Made by a program: the position numbers and the translations under genes
Shown here: positions 41,032 to 49,385 of the stretch, piece after piece
How the letters are laid out: every line of letters starts with the position of its first letter
How positions within the stretch are numbered: the first letter of the stretch is position 1
Notes under the pieces: model-generated
Seen by the model: only the letters and a program-made list of their open reading frames with translations
What the model was told of the DNA's origin: nothing
Databases searched by the model: none
From: Bacteroidales bacterium UBA3843
Lineage (GTDB): Bacteria > Bacteroidota > Bacteroidia > Bacteroidales > Paludibacteraceae
Direction: 5' to 3'
Length of the DNA: 64,000 nucleotides
NCBI GenBank assembly: GCA_002392745.1
Contig: DGHR01000013.1
Location: 1,272-65,271, forward strand

Positions 41032-41897
41032 TGTTCGTCTATTTCGTTCGCCTGCCCCGGGATTTCCTCCATTGGCAGTACATTATCGTTCAGTTGATAC
41101 ACCGGTCCTGCCACTGTCCGTTCCAGCGGACGGAGGAAGATGTCCTTTCCCGGCAATACATCTATCTTCTCCAAGTAGGATTTCACTGTATTAAAAGCGG
41201 CCTGCGGGTCATTGTTTTCCAACGAGAGATGACAGAGCCATATATTGCGCAATCCTTTGTGGTAATTGCGTTCGAGCACCTCTCCGCAAGTAGCATTACT
41301 CTGGTGTCCACGCGGACTGAGGATACGTTCTTTCAGATAGGTCGGATATGGTCCGTTGAGCAGCATATGTTCATCATGGTTCGCCTCAATGACCAAATGA
41401 TTAGCCGTCCGCACATACGCTTCCATCTCAGGATTAACACTGCCGCAGTCAGTGATAATAACAAACCGTTGGCCCAAATAGTCAATCGAGTACCCCAGAC
41501 AGTCCGTTGAGTCGTGCTCAATACCAAATGTATTGATCTTCATACCGAACAATTCCCACTCCTGCCCTTTCTCAAAATACCGCCGGCTTGTTCTTAGTTT
41601 CTCTCTCACACCATAGTTGCGGTCAATACCCTCATGTATCAGTGCGGTGGTATATATCGGCAGGTGCACGCGTTCTCCCAATGTCCCTACGGCGCGAATA
41701 TGATCCGCGTGGTCGTGCGTCACAAGCACTCCCATAATATTCTGGAAATCCAGTCCCATCTCGCGGAGACATTTTTGTATCTGGCGCGCAGAGATACCCG
41801 CGTCAATGAGAATTCCTCTCTGACGCGTTCCCAAATAGTAGCAGTTACCACTACTACCGCTTGCAAAACACCTGAATATGAGTCCACTCTGGTCCAT
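41019..41897 (-). CDS. Metallo-beta-lactamase-fold hydrolase (YycJ/WalJ-like)
   Basis: The protein has 292 residues from the ATG at 41897 (MDQSGLIFRCFASGSSGNCYYLG). The metal motif HxHxDH is VTHDHADHIRAVG near residue 60. Further ligands lie in FGIEHDSTDCLGY, ITDCGS and LCHLSLENN. SGSSGNCYYL at the N-terminus is typical of the YycJ group, thought to be exonucleases or phosphodiesterases. The first gene of a three-gene minus operon with the glycosyltransferase and argS, it has a very short leader (about 12 nt) after the promoter at 41916. Confidence 0.86.
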   Translation of the reverse strand: MDQSGLIFRCFASGSSGNCYYLGTRQRGILIDAGISARQIQKCLREMGLDFQNIMGVLVTHDHADHIRAVGTLGERVHLPIYTTALIHEGIDRNYGVREKLRTSRRYFEKGQEWELFGMKINTFGIEHDSTDCLGYSIDYLGQRFVIITDCGSVNPEMEAYVRTANHLVIEANHDEHMLLNGPYPTYLKERILSPRGHQSNATCGEVLERNYHKGLRNIWLCHLSLENNDPQAAFNTVKSYLEKIDVLPGKDIFLRPLERTVAGPVYQLNDNVLPMEEIPGQANEIDEQWID

Positions 41898-41915
41898 TCT
41901 AACAAAAAAATCGTA

Positions 41916-41947
41916 CAAAAGTACTGCTTTTTTTTGACATATGCAAA
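41916..41947 (-). promoter_or_regulatory. Promoter of the MBL-GT2-argS operon
   Basis: Minus-strand TTTG (41944-41947), 20 nt, TACTTTTG (41916-41923); extended box TTTGCATATGTC with AAAAAAAAGCAG spacer (class I). Confidence 0.77.
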
Positions 41948-42075
41948 TAAAATCTCAGTTTTTTAGTTTGGAGGGCATTGCAAATGGTGTGCGGGCACTC
42001 ATCACCGGATGTTCATTAAGGCTCTTGGGACCGAGAAGGATGCACAAACTCTAGTCGACAAAAAAAACGAAAATA

Positions 42076-42107
42076 TTTGCATATTTGCGATTTTTGTTGT
42101 ACCTTTG
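42076..42107 (+). promoter_or_regulatory. Promoter of the 42162 membrane protein and aminopeptidase genes
   Basis: TTTG (42076-42079), 20 nt, TACCTTTG (42100-42107); extended box TTTGCATATTTG and spacer end TTTTTGTTG (class II). The 41948-42075 stretch between the divergent promoters shows nothing else. Confidence 0.76.
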
Positions 42108-42161
42108 CAAGCGCAAAGGTCAAAGACTATACCTTTCATTAAAAAAAACGAATAAATTTAT

Positions 42162-42425
42162 ATGGAAGAATTAATCACATCGCTTCAGGACCTATTTATA
42201 GGTTTGTTTGCCGGTATGTCAGGGCTGGCAATCGGCATGATTGGACTTGCGATGGGTCTGCTGGTACTGCTGATAGCCTTTTTCATCCGCTTCTACATCG
42301 CCTACCGCATGGCCGTGAACAGGCATCGCGACCCACTGGGATGGGTGTTGCTTTCATTCTTCGTATCCCCCCTGATGACATGGATAATACTACTGATTGC
42401 CGGCGATGATACCAACCGGAATTAA
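42162..42425 (+). CDS. Small two-helix membrane protein
   Basis: The 87-residue protein has two hydrophobic segments (residues ~12-45, AGMSGLAIGMIGLAMGLLVL, and ~62-80, LLSFFVSPLMTWIILLIAG). A short positively charged hinge (RMAVNRHRDPLGW) lies between. I recognise no family. It is first in a two-gene transcript, 13 bp before aminopeptidase P, and uses a well-formed promoter, so it is probably a real gene. Confidence 0.65.
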   Translation: MEELITSLQDLFIGLFAGMSGLAIGMIGLAMGLLVLLIAFFIRFYIAYRMAVNRHRDPLGWVLLSFFVSPLMTWIILLIAGDDTNRN

Positions 42426-42438
42426 AATTGCAAAAAAA

Positions 42439-44253
42439 ATGAAAACATTGGATAAATTAGCCGCATTGCGGCGCATGATGCGTGAGGCAGGTATTGAGGC
42501 ATATGTAGTGCCCGGGAATGACCCTCACGCGAGTGAATATATGGCTTCGCATTGGTGCGAAATGCAATGGATTAGCGGTTTTAACGGCGAGAGCGGGACG
42601 ATGGTGATTACTACAAATCGCGCATTACTGTGGACCGACAGCCGTTACTACCTGCAAGCCGGTATTGAACTGAAAGACAGTACAATAGAATTAATGCGCG
42701 AAAGCGATGTGGACTGTCCGTCGATTCGGGAATGGCTTATCACAAACGTGAAAAGCGGATTAGCAGTGGGTCTTAACCCCGAGATGTGGAGCGTGAACGA
42801 GTTTGCAGCAATCAGCAAACAGCTATGCGAAGCTGGGATAAGCGTAAAGAGTATTGACCTGATAAAAGACATCTGGACCGAAGGTCGTCCGGCTATACCG
42901 CAGGACAAACTCTACCCCTACTCTGCCGATTATGCCGGAGAGACAGTGGAATCGAAACTTGCGCGAATGCGGCAAGTCCTGAACGGCAGATTGAAAAACG
43001 GGAATGGGAAATGGGCCTTGGTAATCAGTGCATTGGACGAGATAGCATGGCTGCTCAATATCCGCGGAAATGACGTAGAATACAACCCCGTGGTAATCAG
43101 TTATGTCGTACTCGAAGCAGACAAGTGTAGTCTGTTTGTAAATCAAGCCAAGATCGATGCGGCGGCACAAAACTACCTGGATTTCAACGACATACACGTT
43201 CAGCCATATGAAGCCGTCTTTGATTACATACGTAATCTGCAAGGCTCTGTCTTCTACGACGGCGCCAAGGTAAACGAGGCACTCTATGAAGCAATTTCCT
43301 CCGATGCGAAGGCCATTGATTTGCAATCGCCTATACTCGTTGACAAGGCGAAGAAAAACGCCGTAGAATTGGAAGGCGAACGGATTGCTATGCGGCAAGA
43401 CGGTGCGGCGCTCACACGGTTTTTCAAATGGCTGGAGGAAGAAGCTTTCACCGATGGAAAAAAACAGACCGAGTGGTCACTCATGGAGAAACTGCACGAG
43501 TTCCGCACCATGGGCGAGAACTTCGAGGAAGAGTCGTTCGGCACAATAGCCGGTTACCGTGGTAATGGCGCAATTGTCCATTATGCAGCGACCAAAGAGC
43601 GCTGTGCAGAGGTTAAACCCGAGGGAATGCTCCTATTGGATAGCGGAGGGCAATACTTGGACGGCACCACGGATATCACCCGCACCGTTTGGCTGGGAGG
43701 CCGCAAGCCCGAGCAGGCAAAACTGGACTACACCTATGTTCTAAAAGGGCATATCGCATTGGCAACTGCACGTTTCCCACGCGGTACAAGAGGCAACCAA
43801 CTCGATGCACTGGCAAAACAATATATGTGGCAGGCGGGTATTACCTTCGGTCACGGCACGGGACATGGTGTAGGCCATTTCCTCGGCTGCCACGAAGGCC
43901 CGCAGAACGTTCGCACCGACAACAACCCCACCCCATTGGAGGTAGGGCATATTGTCTCAGATGAACCGGGTATATACCGCACCGGCCAGTGGGGAATCCG
44001 CACGGAGAACTTGATTACCGTCATTCCCGCCAAGCAAACACGCGCCACTACGACAGAAGACCAATGGCTGCAGTTTGAAACACTGACACTTTGTTTCTAC
44101 GACACTTCACTCATCGAGATGTCCCTTATGAGCGAAGACGAAATAGACTGGCTGAATGCTTATCACGTACGTGTGTACAAAGAAATAGCCCCGCTGCTAA
44201 ATGCAGACGAGGCTAAGTTCCTGGCGCGCAAGTGCGCGGCTATCGAGGTTTAA
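42439..44253 (+). CDS. pepP: Xaa-Pro aminopeptidase (aminopeptidase P, M24B)
   Basis: The protein has 604 residues from the ATG at 42439 (MKTLDKLAALRRMMREAGIE). Two creatinase N-domains precede the M24 catalytic domain (~310-540), whose metal ligands appear as MLLLDSGGQYLDGTTDITRTVW (two Asp), FGHGTGHGVGHFLGCHEGPQ (His), SDEPGIYRTGQWGIRTENLI (Glu, Glu). This is the long three-domain form seen in Bacteroidota. It removes an N-terminal residue preceding proline and is probably cytoplasmic, with no signal peptide. Near residues 181-192 a NGRLKNGNGKWA segment may derive from a 7-bp array. Its TAA shares the four bases TTAA with the stop of the convergent secreted-protein gene. Confidence 0.93.
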   Translation: MKTLDKLAALRRMMREAGIEAYVVPGNDPHASEYMASHWCEMQWISGFNGESGTMVITTNRALLWTDSRYYLQAGIELKDSTIELMRESDVDCPSIREWLITNVKSGLAVGLNPEMWSVNEFAAISKQLCEAGISVKSIDLIKDIWTEGRPAIPQDKLYPYSADYAGETVESKLARMRQVLNGRLKNGNGKWALVISALDEIAWLLNIRGNDVEYNPVVISYVVLEADKCSLFVNQAKIDAAAQNYLDFNDIHVQPYEAVFDYIRNLQGSVFYDGAKVNEALYEAISSDAKAIDLQSPILVDKAKKNAVELEGERIAMRQDGAALTRFFKWLEEEAFTDGKKQTEWSLMEKLHEFRTMGENFEEESFGTIAGYRGNGAIVHYAATKERCAEVKPEGMLLLDSGGQYLDGTTDITRTVWLGGRKPEQAKLDYTYVLKGHIALATARFPRGTRGNQLDALAKQYMWQAGITFGHGTGHGVGHFLGCHEGPQNVRTDNNPTPLEVGHIVSDEPGIYRTGQWGIRTENLITVIPAKQTRATTTEDQWLQFETLTLCFYDTSLIEMSLMSEDEIDWLNAYHVRVYKEIAPLLNADEAKFLARKCAAIEV

Positions 44254-47200
44254 TCCTCCGTTTTTACTTTGACGCCTTGCAGGCTGTAAATCTGCCTGTT
44301 TTTGCGAATATACAACTGCCCGTTGCGGAAGAATTTCTCTGCGGCGGGCTGATTGTTTTCCAGATTATCAGTACCGGTAGTAATCCGTCCGAGAACTTGC
44401 AAGTTCAGCACATAGGCCGAGTCGCAGCCATTGACGGATGTATAAACAACGGTCAGCGTGGTGTCTCCAGCAGGCAATAGACTCAGGTCAATATCCTGCC
44501 AGAATCCTTCATCGCCCTCGGTAATGGTTCTGGAGCTTTTCACTCGCATTGCCGGTAACATGTTCACTACCAGACTGACTACCGAGTCGCCACCATAAAT
44601 ATTTGCACCGGCAAGGATTACATCCTCCTTAGTGGAACGTTTGTATGTCTTACCATTATACTCCATAGTCTCTCCTGCGCACCCCCACAGTGTGTCGTTA
44701 CCATACGTGATAATCATCGGGAGTACGTGCAGACGGAGCATATGGACAGAGTCACAACCATTAACTGAAGTATATTCTGCCGTGAACAAGGTGTCGCCTT
44801 CTACCAGATCTTTCAATTCAATACCCTGCCAATAATCGCGCATTCCAACGTGCAATTCTTTGTCTTCATATTTATTATAAACAGGATAAGTAGTGAGTGT
44901 CAAGCGAACAATTGAGTCACCACCTAAAACATTCTTCTCGTCAAGAAGCACCTCTGCATAGCCGGCCTCATAATACCATTGGGCGGCAAACTCTACGGAG
45001 TCACCTTCGCAGAAAGTAGCTACATATTCGCCGTAGGTAGTAGGCCGAGGGATTATCGTAACAGTTTTTGCAACGGGTTCTGCCGCAAGATAAAAAGCAT
45101 TGCCATCCTGGCGGGCTGAGATCGTTACCTCGCCAACAATACCCTGCACGATAAGTACGTTGTTTTCTACGTACGCAATTGTACTGTCTGAGCTGACAAA
45201 ATAGACATCCAGTTCCGAACCTGCCGATGCAGAAACAGGGTATGTCGAGTTGACATACAACTCAGGGATCTCTTGCACCCACTCGATTGACTGAGGATGT
45301 TGTTCGGTACGAACCGAAACAGTCACCTCTATTTCAGCGGAGGCATAGATAGTCTCTCTCTCCGGTGCAAAAAGCACCTTGAACACTTGTTCACCTGCGG
45401 TCTCTGGAATAGAATCTGCATTCAGCCATGCGAATGTGCCGGGTACAGATGCCTCGCCATTAGAGAGTACAGACTCGGAGAGCGGTTCTCCCAGCGCAAT
45501 CCATGAAGCCGTAGGAGCCATGATAATCTCCACCGGTGTGTGCGAGAGGGTAATGGTTTTTGTGACAGCTGCCGCATCGTAGCGATCATCTCCGGCCTGA
45601 TAAGCAGTAATGTCCACCGTTCCGGCAGAGAGAACTACCAATTGGTTATTCTCCACGTACGCAATAGCGCTGTCTGACGAGAGATAAACCACCTCTAAGC
45701 CACTCGTTGTCGTAGCTTCAAAAGCAGGGATCTCCTCGGTCGTCAATGCAGCCTCTGGCAACTCAAAACCTTGGATGGTTTGGTTGAGACCGGTTGTGAA
45801 GATATGAACCGGAATGCGGAGCGTAGAAGGATTCTCCTTATTGTCGGTAATGACAATCGTATCTTTGAAATCTACATTCTTCTCGTGCGGTGTGAAGCTA
45901 ATAGTGAATTCATCGTCTCCGAAATCGCCGCAGCCCTCTCCGATAGTATTCTGGCTGAGCGTGAACACACCTTGCGTCATAGAGAGGGTCATCAAATCGA
46001 TATTGGAATGAGAGACGGTAATCTTCTTCGACCATGTAGTATTGAACTCTGCATTATCATCAATCTCTGTATAGTTTGCGCGAAGGAACTTAGCGTTGGT
46101 GACACGGATATTGGTGATAGTATGATCCGTACCTGTCTCTAACGTGCGGATGCGCAGTTTGGTAGCGGATTCATTCAGCATAATATTACCGGATTGCGTA
46201 TCGCTCGTTCCCACCACCTGATTATATACCTCGTGCCAATCCCAAAGACCGTCCTCATACATATACTGCTCAACAATAAGGGCCGAATATGAAGTGCCAC
46301 CCCATGTACTGGTACTTTTCTCTCCGTGACGAGCCGTAAAGGTCAGCACAGCAGGGATGCCGGAGAGCTTATAATCCTGCTGTTTCTTACTGCCGTTCAG
46401 AGTTAAGGAGGATTGCACAAGCGCCATACCATTGCATTGCGAAGCAGGGTTACGTACGATGATGTAGTTGTTCTGCGAAACTGCCAGATACTCATGACCT
46501 TCTATCTCGCCGCCGGCCTGCGCAGCCGTGATATAAGTTTCGCCTTCACCTACCACCGTAAGCACATTTCCGGACACAGAGACTACGGAGTTATCCGCAG
46601 AAGTATAGGTCACAGGACCTCCGGAGGTAGCTGTTGCTGTGAGTTCCACAGAACCGCTGGTAGTCAGCAAGCCTAAGAAAGACTGATCCCAGACGATGGA
46701 CTGTTTGAGCAACTCGGTTACGATAAAGAGTTTGGTATCACTCACCTCGTTATACTCCGCATCGCCGGCTTGGTGCGCCGTGATATTCACCGTTCCAACC
46801 GCCTTGGCCAAGAGAGCGGTATCCGCAATGACCTCAATCACTTCCGGTTTATCGGAGGTGAAGGTAATACGATTACCACTGGTAGCCGTTGCAATAGATG
46901 CTATTGTCGCATCCGGGTACTGCTCCTCGGTGTTCATAGCAAAACCGGTAGCTACCAGATTTGCGTTCCAATCAATGGTCTGCGCACGTTTAGTCGTATT
47001 CGCAGAGACATGAATTGTCTTGGTATACGTACCATTGAAGATGGTAATATCGCCTTCGTTAAGCCCTGTCTCGTCGGTATGCGTATAACTTACCGTCAGG
47101 GTCTGCGAACCATACGTATCTATACCGCCGAACGAAGTCGGAGTTACCGTGAAACGCGGGTTGTCGCAAGTGACGCTCAGCGGCGCAATATTGCACCAGT

Positions 47201-47807
47201 TAATGAGCGAAGTCTTGGTCACCTCGCCGGAGTTAATCACCGCTGCACCGAAATCAAGGGTAGCAGGTTCCGGATCCTCCACATACTTAAGCTCTGTAAC
47301 CTTAATATTGGTATAGGAGTTAGAGAAGTTGCAGGAGTGGTGGAAACGAATATGTCGCGTCGCTTTGGAGAGTTGGATATCGCCGGACGAATGGGTATCC
47401 ATATTTGTTGCATCATCATCCGTCCAGATAGTCGTCCATGTGTTACCATCCGCGCTCTCTTCTATATAGAGCATATGGGTATTACCATGACCTCTTTTCG
47501 AATCATCAACTGTGCCTAAGATCCATTGCGCAAAACCACTCAATTGGTCGTAACTCAGCGTCGGGTTGCCGATATTCGCAACTACTTGATAAATATAAGC
47601 ATAATTGAACGATAATTTGTCTGGCACACCTTGGAACGAGAGAGTCTCGTATCTATCGGTCCAATCGGTAGTCGCATTTTTTTTACCGATGGTATAAGAC
47701 ACGTTGCTGATAGGCAGATGTGACTGCGCCCATACATTACCGTTCATGCCCATCGCTACGAGAGCGATGAGCAAGAGCGTAAAATGTTTTAAAAAATTTG
47801 TTTTCAT
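44250..47807 (-). CDS. Large secreted protein with Ig-like repeats and C-terminal tag
   Basis: The 1,185-residue protein has a signal peptide (MKTNFLKHFTLLLIALVAMG...VWA). The first ~190 residues and a second segment near 460-640 look like paired discoidin-like beta domains (HIRFHHSCNFSNSYTNIKVTE; KLRIRTLETGTDHTITNIRV). They are interleaved with bacterial Ig-like units that each end in a VxITAxQAGD phrase. Four ~70-residue repeats ending GGDSIVRLTL, GCDSVHMLRL, GGDSVVSLVV and GCDSAYVLNL follow. The last 26 residues, starting KFFRNGQLYIRKNRQIYSL, resemble the tails of the two genes upstream and may be a sorting tag. It is the last gene of a four-gene TonB operon; a surface adhesin or binding role is inference. 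Confidence 0.75.
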   Translation of the reverse strand: MKTNFLKHFTLLLIALVAMGMNGNVWAQSHLPISNVSYTIGKKNATTDWTDRYETLSFQGVPDKLSFNYAYIYQVVANIGNPTLSYDQLSGFAQWILGTVDDSKRGHGNTHMLYIEESADGNTWTTIWTDDDATNMDTHSSGDIQLSKATRHIRFHHSCNFSNSYTNIKVTELKYVEDPEPATLDFGAAVINSGEVTKTSLINWCNIAPLSVTCDNPRFTVTPTSFGGIDTYGSQTLTVSYTHTDETGLNEGDITIFNGTYTKTIHVSANTTKRAQTIDWNANLVATGFAMNTEEQYPDATIASIATATSGNRITFTSDKPEVIEVIADTALLAKAVGTVNITAHQAGDAEYNEVSDTKLFIVTELLKQSIVWDQSFLGLLTTSGSVELTATATSGGPVTYTSADNSVVSVSGNVLTVVGEGETYITAAQAGGEIEGHEYLAVSQNNYIIVRNPASQCNGMALVQSSLTLNGSKKQQDYKLSGIPAVLTFTARHGEKSTSTWGGTSYSALIVEQYMYEDGLWDWHEVYNQVVGTSDTQSGNIMLNESATKLRIRTLETGTDHTITNIRVTNAKFLRANYTEIDDNAEFNTTWSKKITVSHSNIDLMTLSMTQGVFTLSQNTIGEGCGDFGDDEFTISFTPHEKNVDFKDTIVITDNKENPSTLRIPVHIFTTGLNQTIQGFELPEAALTTEEIPAFEATTTSGLEVVYLSSDSAIAYVENNQLVVLSAGTVDITAYQAGDDRYDAAAVTKTITLSHTPVEIIMAPTASWIALGEPLSESVLSNGEASVPGTFAWLNADSIPETAGEQVFKVLFAPERETIYASAEIEVTVSVRTEQHPQSIEWVQEIPELYVNSTYPVSASAGSELDVYFVSSDSTIAYVENNVLIVQGIVGEVTISARQDGNAFYLAAEPVAKTVTIIPRPTTYGEYVATFCEGDSVEFAAQWYYEAGYAEVLLDEKNVLGGDSIVRLTLTTYPVYNKYEDKELHVGMRDYWQGIELKDLVEGDTLFTAEYTSVNGCDSVHMLRLHVLPMIITYGNDTLWGCAGETMEYNGKTYKRSTKEDVILAGANIYGGDSVVSLVVNMLPAMRVKSSRTITEGDEGFWQDIDLSLLPAGDTTLTVVYTSVNGCDSAYVLNLQVLGRITTGTDNLENNQPAAEKFFRNGQLYIRKNRQIYSLQGVKVKTED

Positions 47808-47816
47808 AAAAAAGAA

Positions 47817-49373
47817 TTATTTCACACGCATGCCGGATGCGTTGTACCACGCATCGTTCGAGCGGATAAAGAGCTGACCGTTAATCAGCACTTTCTCGAA
47901 ACGCGTTTGTCCGGAATATACATCCTCGATTCCCTGAGTATCCGGCTCCTTCGGGTCGATGGAGGTGCCCTCGGTGTCGCTATCCGTGAAATCTACACGA
48001 TAGATATTATATTTTCCCGTTTGGGCATAATCGTCTGCAATCACATACACGAATACGCATTTGTGAATAGCATCGAAAGCATAGAATGCCTGGGTGGAAA
48101 TGCCAGTCTTCAACGAAGTAAATTCGCCGCAGGAATCGCAGTAGGTATCGTTAATTTGATATGCCTCGCCATTAAATTCGAGAGTCTCTTCACCACGTGC
48201 GAGAAGCGATATACGGTTGTTGTAAACCAACTCTACATCGTCCAAAAGAACGGAATCAGGATGGGTCTTGCTTGCAGTACCACCACCTTGCAGTTTGTTG
48301 GTCGTGAAGGTCGTGAGAATATAAGCCGGCTCTTTATCCGAGCTCTCAGTTACATAGTTGAACGGCACGGAGATACGTTGCCAGCCCAGCGAAGCCGTAG
48401 CCGAATAGTTAATCGCTGCTTGAGCTATTTTGATCTCCGAGTAGTCAGCGGTCTCTGGATCTTGATAGCGCGCATCGGTCGTAATGATGGTACTCATACG
48501 TGCTTGATTCGCATCCTTAGAAGCGTCGCGGTCACCTGGGATATATTTTGCCCAGAAGACCATCGAGTCCGGACGACCCTGGAACGGAGTGTTGAAACCT
48601 TCGTTGGCGGGATCGGAGAAGTTATAGTTTTTCTCTGCTTCAGTGGCTGTTTTAGAACCGGCATTGATCTGACCATTGGTACAGTTACCATTAGCATTCA
48701 CACCCAATATGGTCTTGGTAGAAAGGAGCGCACTATGAGCGCCATTAGACCCCGGACGAATTTGGTTGGATTGAACAAACTGTTCTTTATTGTTCTTTAC
48801 AAAATCAACAAACTCTCCAGTAGCCGAAACGAACGAGTGCCAGCCTTGCGGCTCGTTATTGGTCCAAGCGCCTTCGAAACCGCCGTTCGGCAGAGCATAG
48901 TTGTTCGAGCGAACAGCATCTCCTGCGAAACAAACGATAATCGGTTCCGGAAGGGTTTCAGGCTCCGCAATCTGCAATACAATACCTGCTTCACTCTCCG
49001 TAGCCTGCGAAGTGTACTTCACGCCTTCTACCTCATAAGATGGCAAGATGTTGATTGTCGCACGAAGATACAGGGGATCTGCCAAGTAGAGGGTCGTCTC
49101 CTCAATAGTAAACTGACCATTCTCGCTGATGGCGATATTAGGCAGAACGATACTGCCCAGGCTTACACCGCTGAACTTAAAATCCGGCAGTACGAACGTG
49201 AGCGTGTTGTCCGTTACGCCCGGAAGAAGATACACTTGACTCTCAGGATATTTGTCTTCTGAGCCAAGCAGCAAATCACCTTCATACTGACCGCATACAT
49301 CTAATACGGAAACTGCCATTACTTGCGCCGAAACCATCAGTCCGGCAAAAAGAGTTGTAAAGATTTTTTTCAT
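47817..49373 (-). CDS. Secreted calycin-like/PCMD-like protein B
   Basis: The 518-residue protein has a signal peptide (MKKIFTTLFAGLMVSAQVMA). Residues ~22-145 resemble the calycin-like domain of Bacteroidota (VYLLPGVTDNTLTFVLPDFKFSGVSLGSI). Residues ~150-390 resemble a carbohydrate-metabolism (PCMD-type) jelly roll with ALPNGGFEGAWTNNEPQGWHSF, GRPDSMVFWAKYIPG and a DSVLLDDVELVY closing strand. The C-terminal 25 residues (KVLINGQLFIRSNDAWYNAS) form the shared tag. It is a paralogue of the next gene upstream, to which it aligns over its whole length; the two are tandem duplicates 12 bp apart. The ligand is unknown. Confidence 0.75.
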   Translation of the reverse strand: MKKIFTTLFAGLMVSAQVMAVSVLDVCGQYEGDLLLGSEDKYPESQVYLLPGVTDNTLTFVLPDFKFSGVSLGSIVLPNIAISENGQFTIEETTLYLADPLYLRATINILPSYEVEGVKYTSQATESEAGIVLQIAEPETLPEPIIVCFAGDAVRSNNYALPNGGFEGAWTNNEPQGWHSFVSATGEFVDFVKNNKEQFVQSNQIRPGSNGAHSALLSTKTILGVNANGNCTNGQINAGSKTATEAEKNYNFSDPANEGFNTPFQGRPDSMVFWAKYIPGDRDASKDANQARMSTIITTDARYQDPETADYSEIKIAQAAINYSATASLGWQRISVPFNYVTESSDKEPAYILTTFTTNKLQGGGTASKTHPDSVLLDDVELVYNNRISLLARGEETLEFNGEAYQINDTYCDSCGEFTSLKTGISTQAFYAFDAIHKCVFVYVIADDYAQTGKYNIYRVDFTDSDTEGTSIDPKEPDTQGIEDVYSGQTRFEKVLINGQLFIRSNDAWYNASGMRVK

Positions 49374-49385
49374 TGTTGTAGAATT

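Noticed and set aside
47907..49262. 451-residue plus-strand frame opposite secreted protein B
   Set aside because: The minus frame has a signal peptide, domain blocks and a paralogue next door; the plus frame has none of these.
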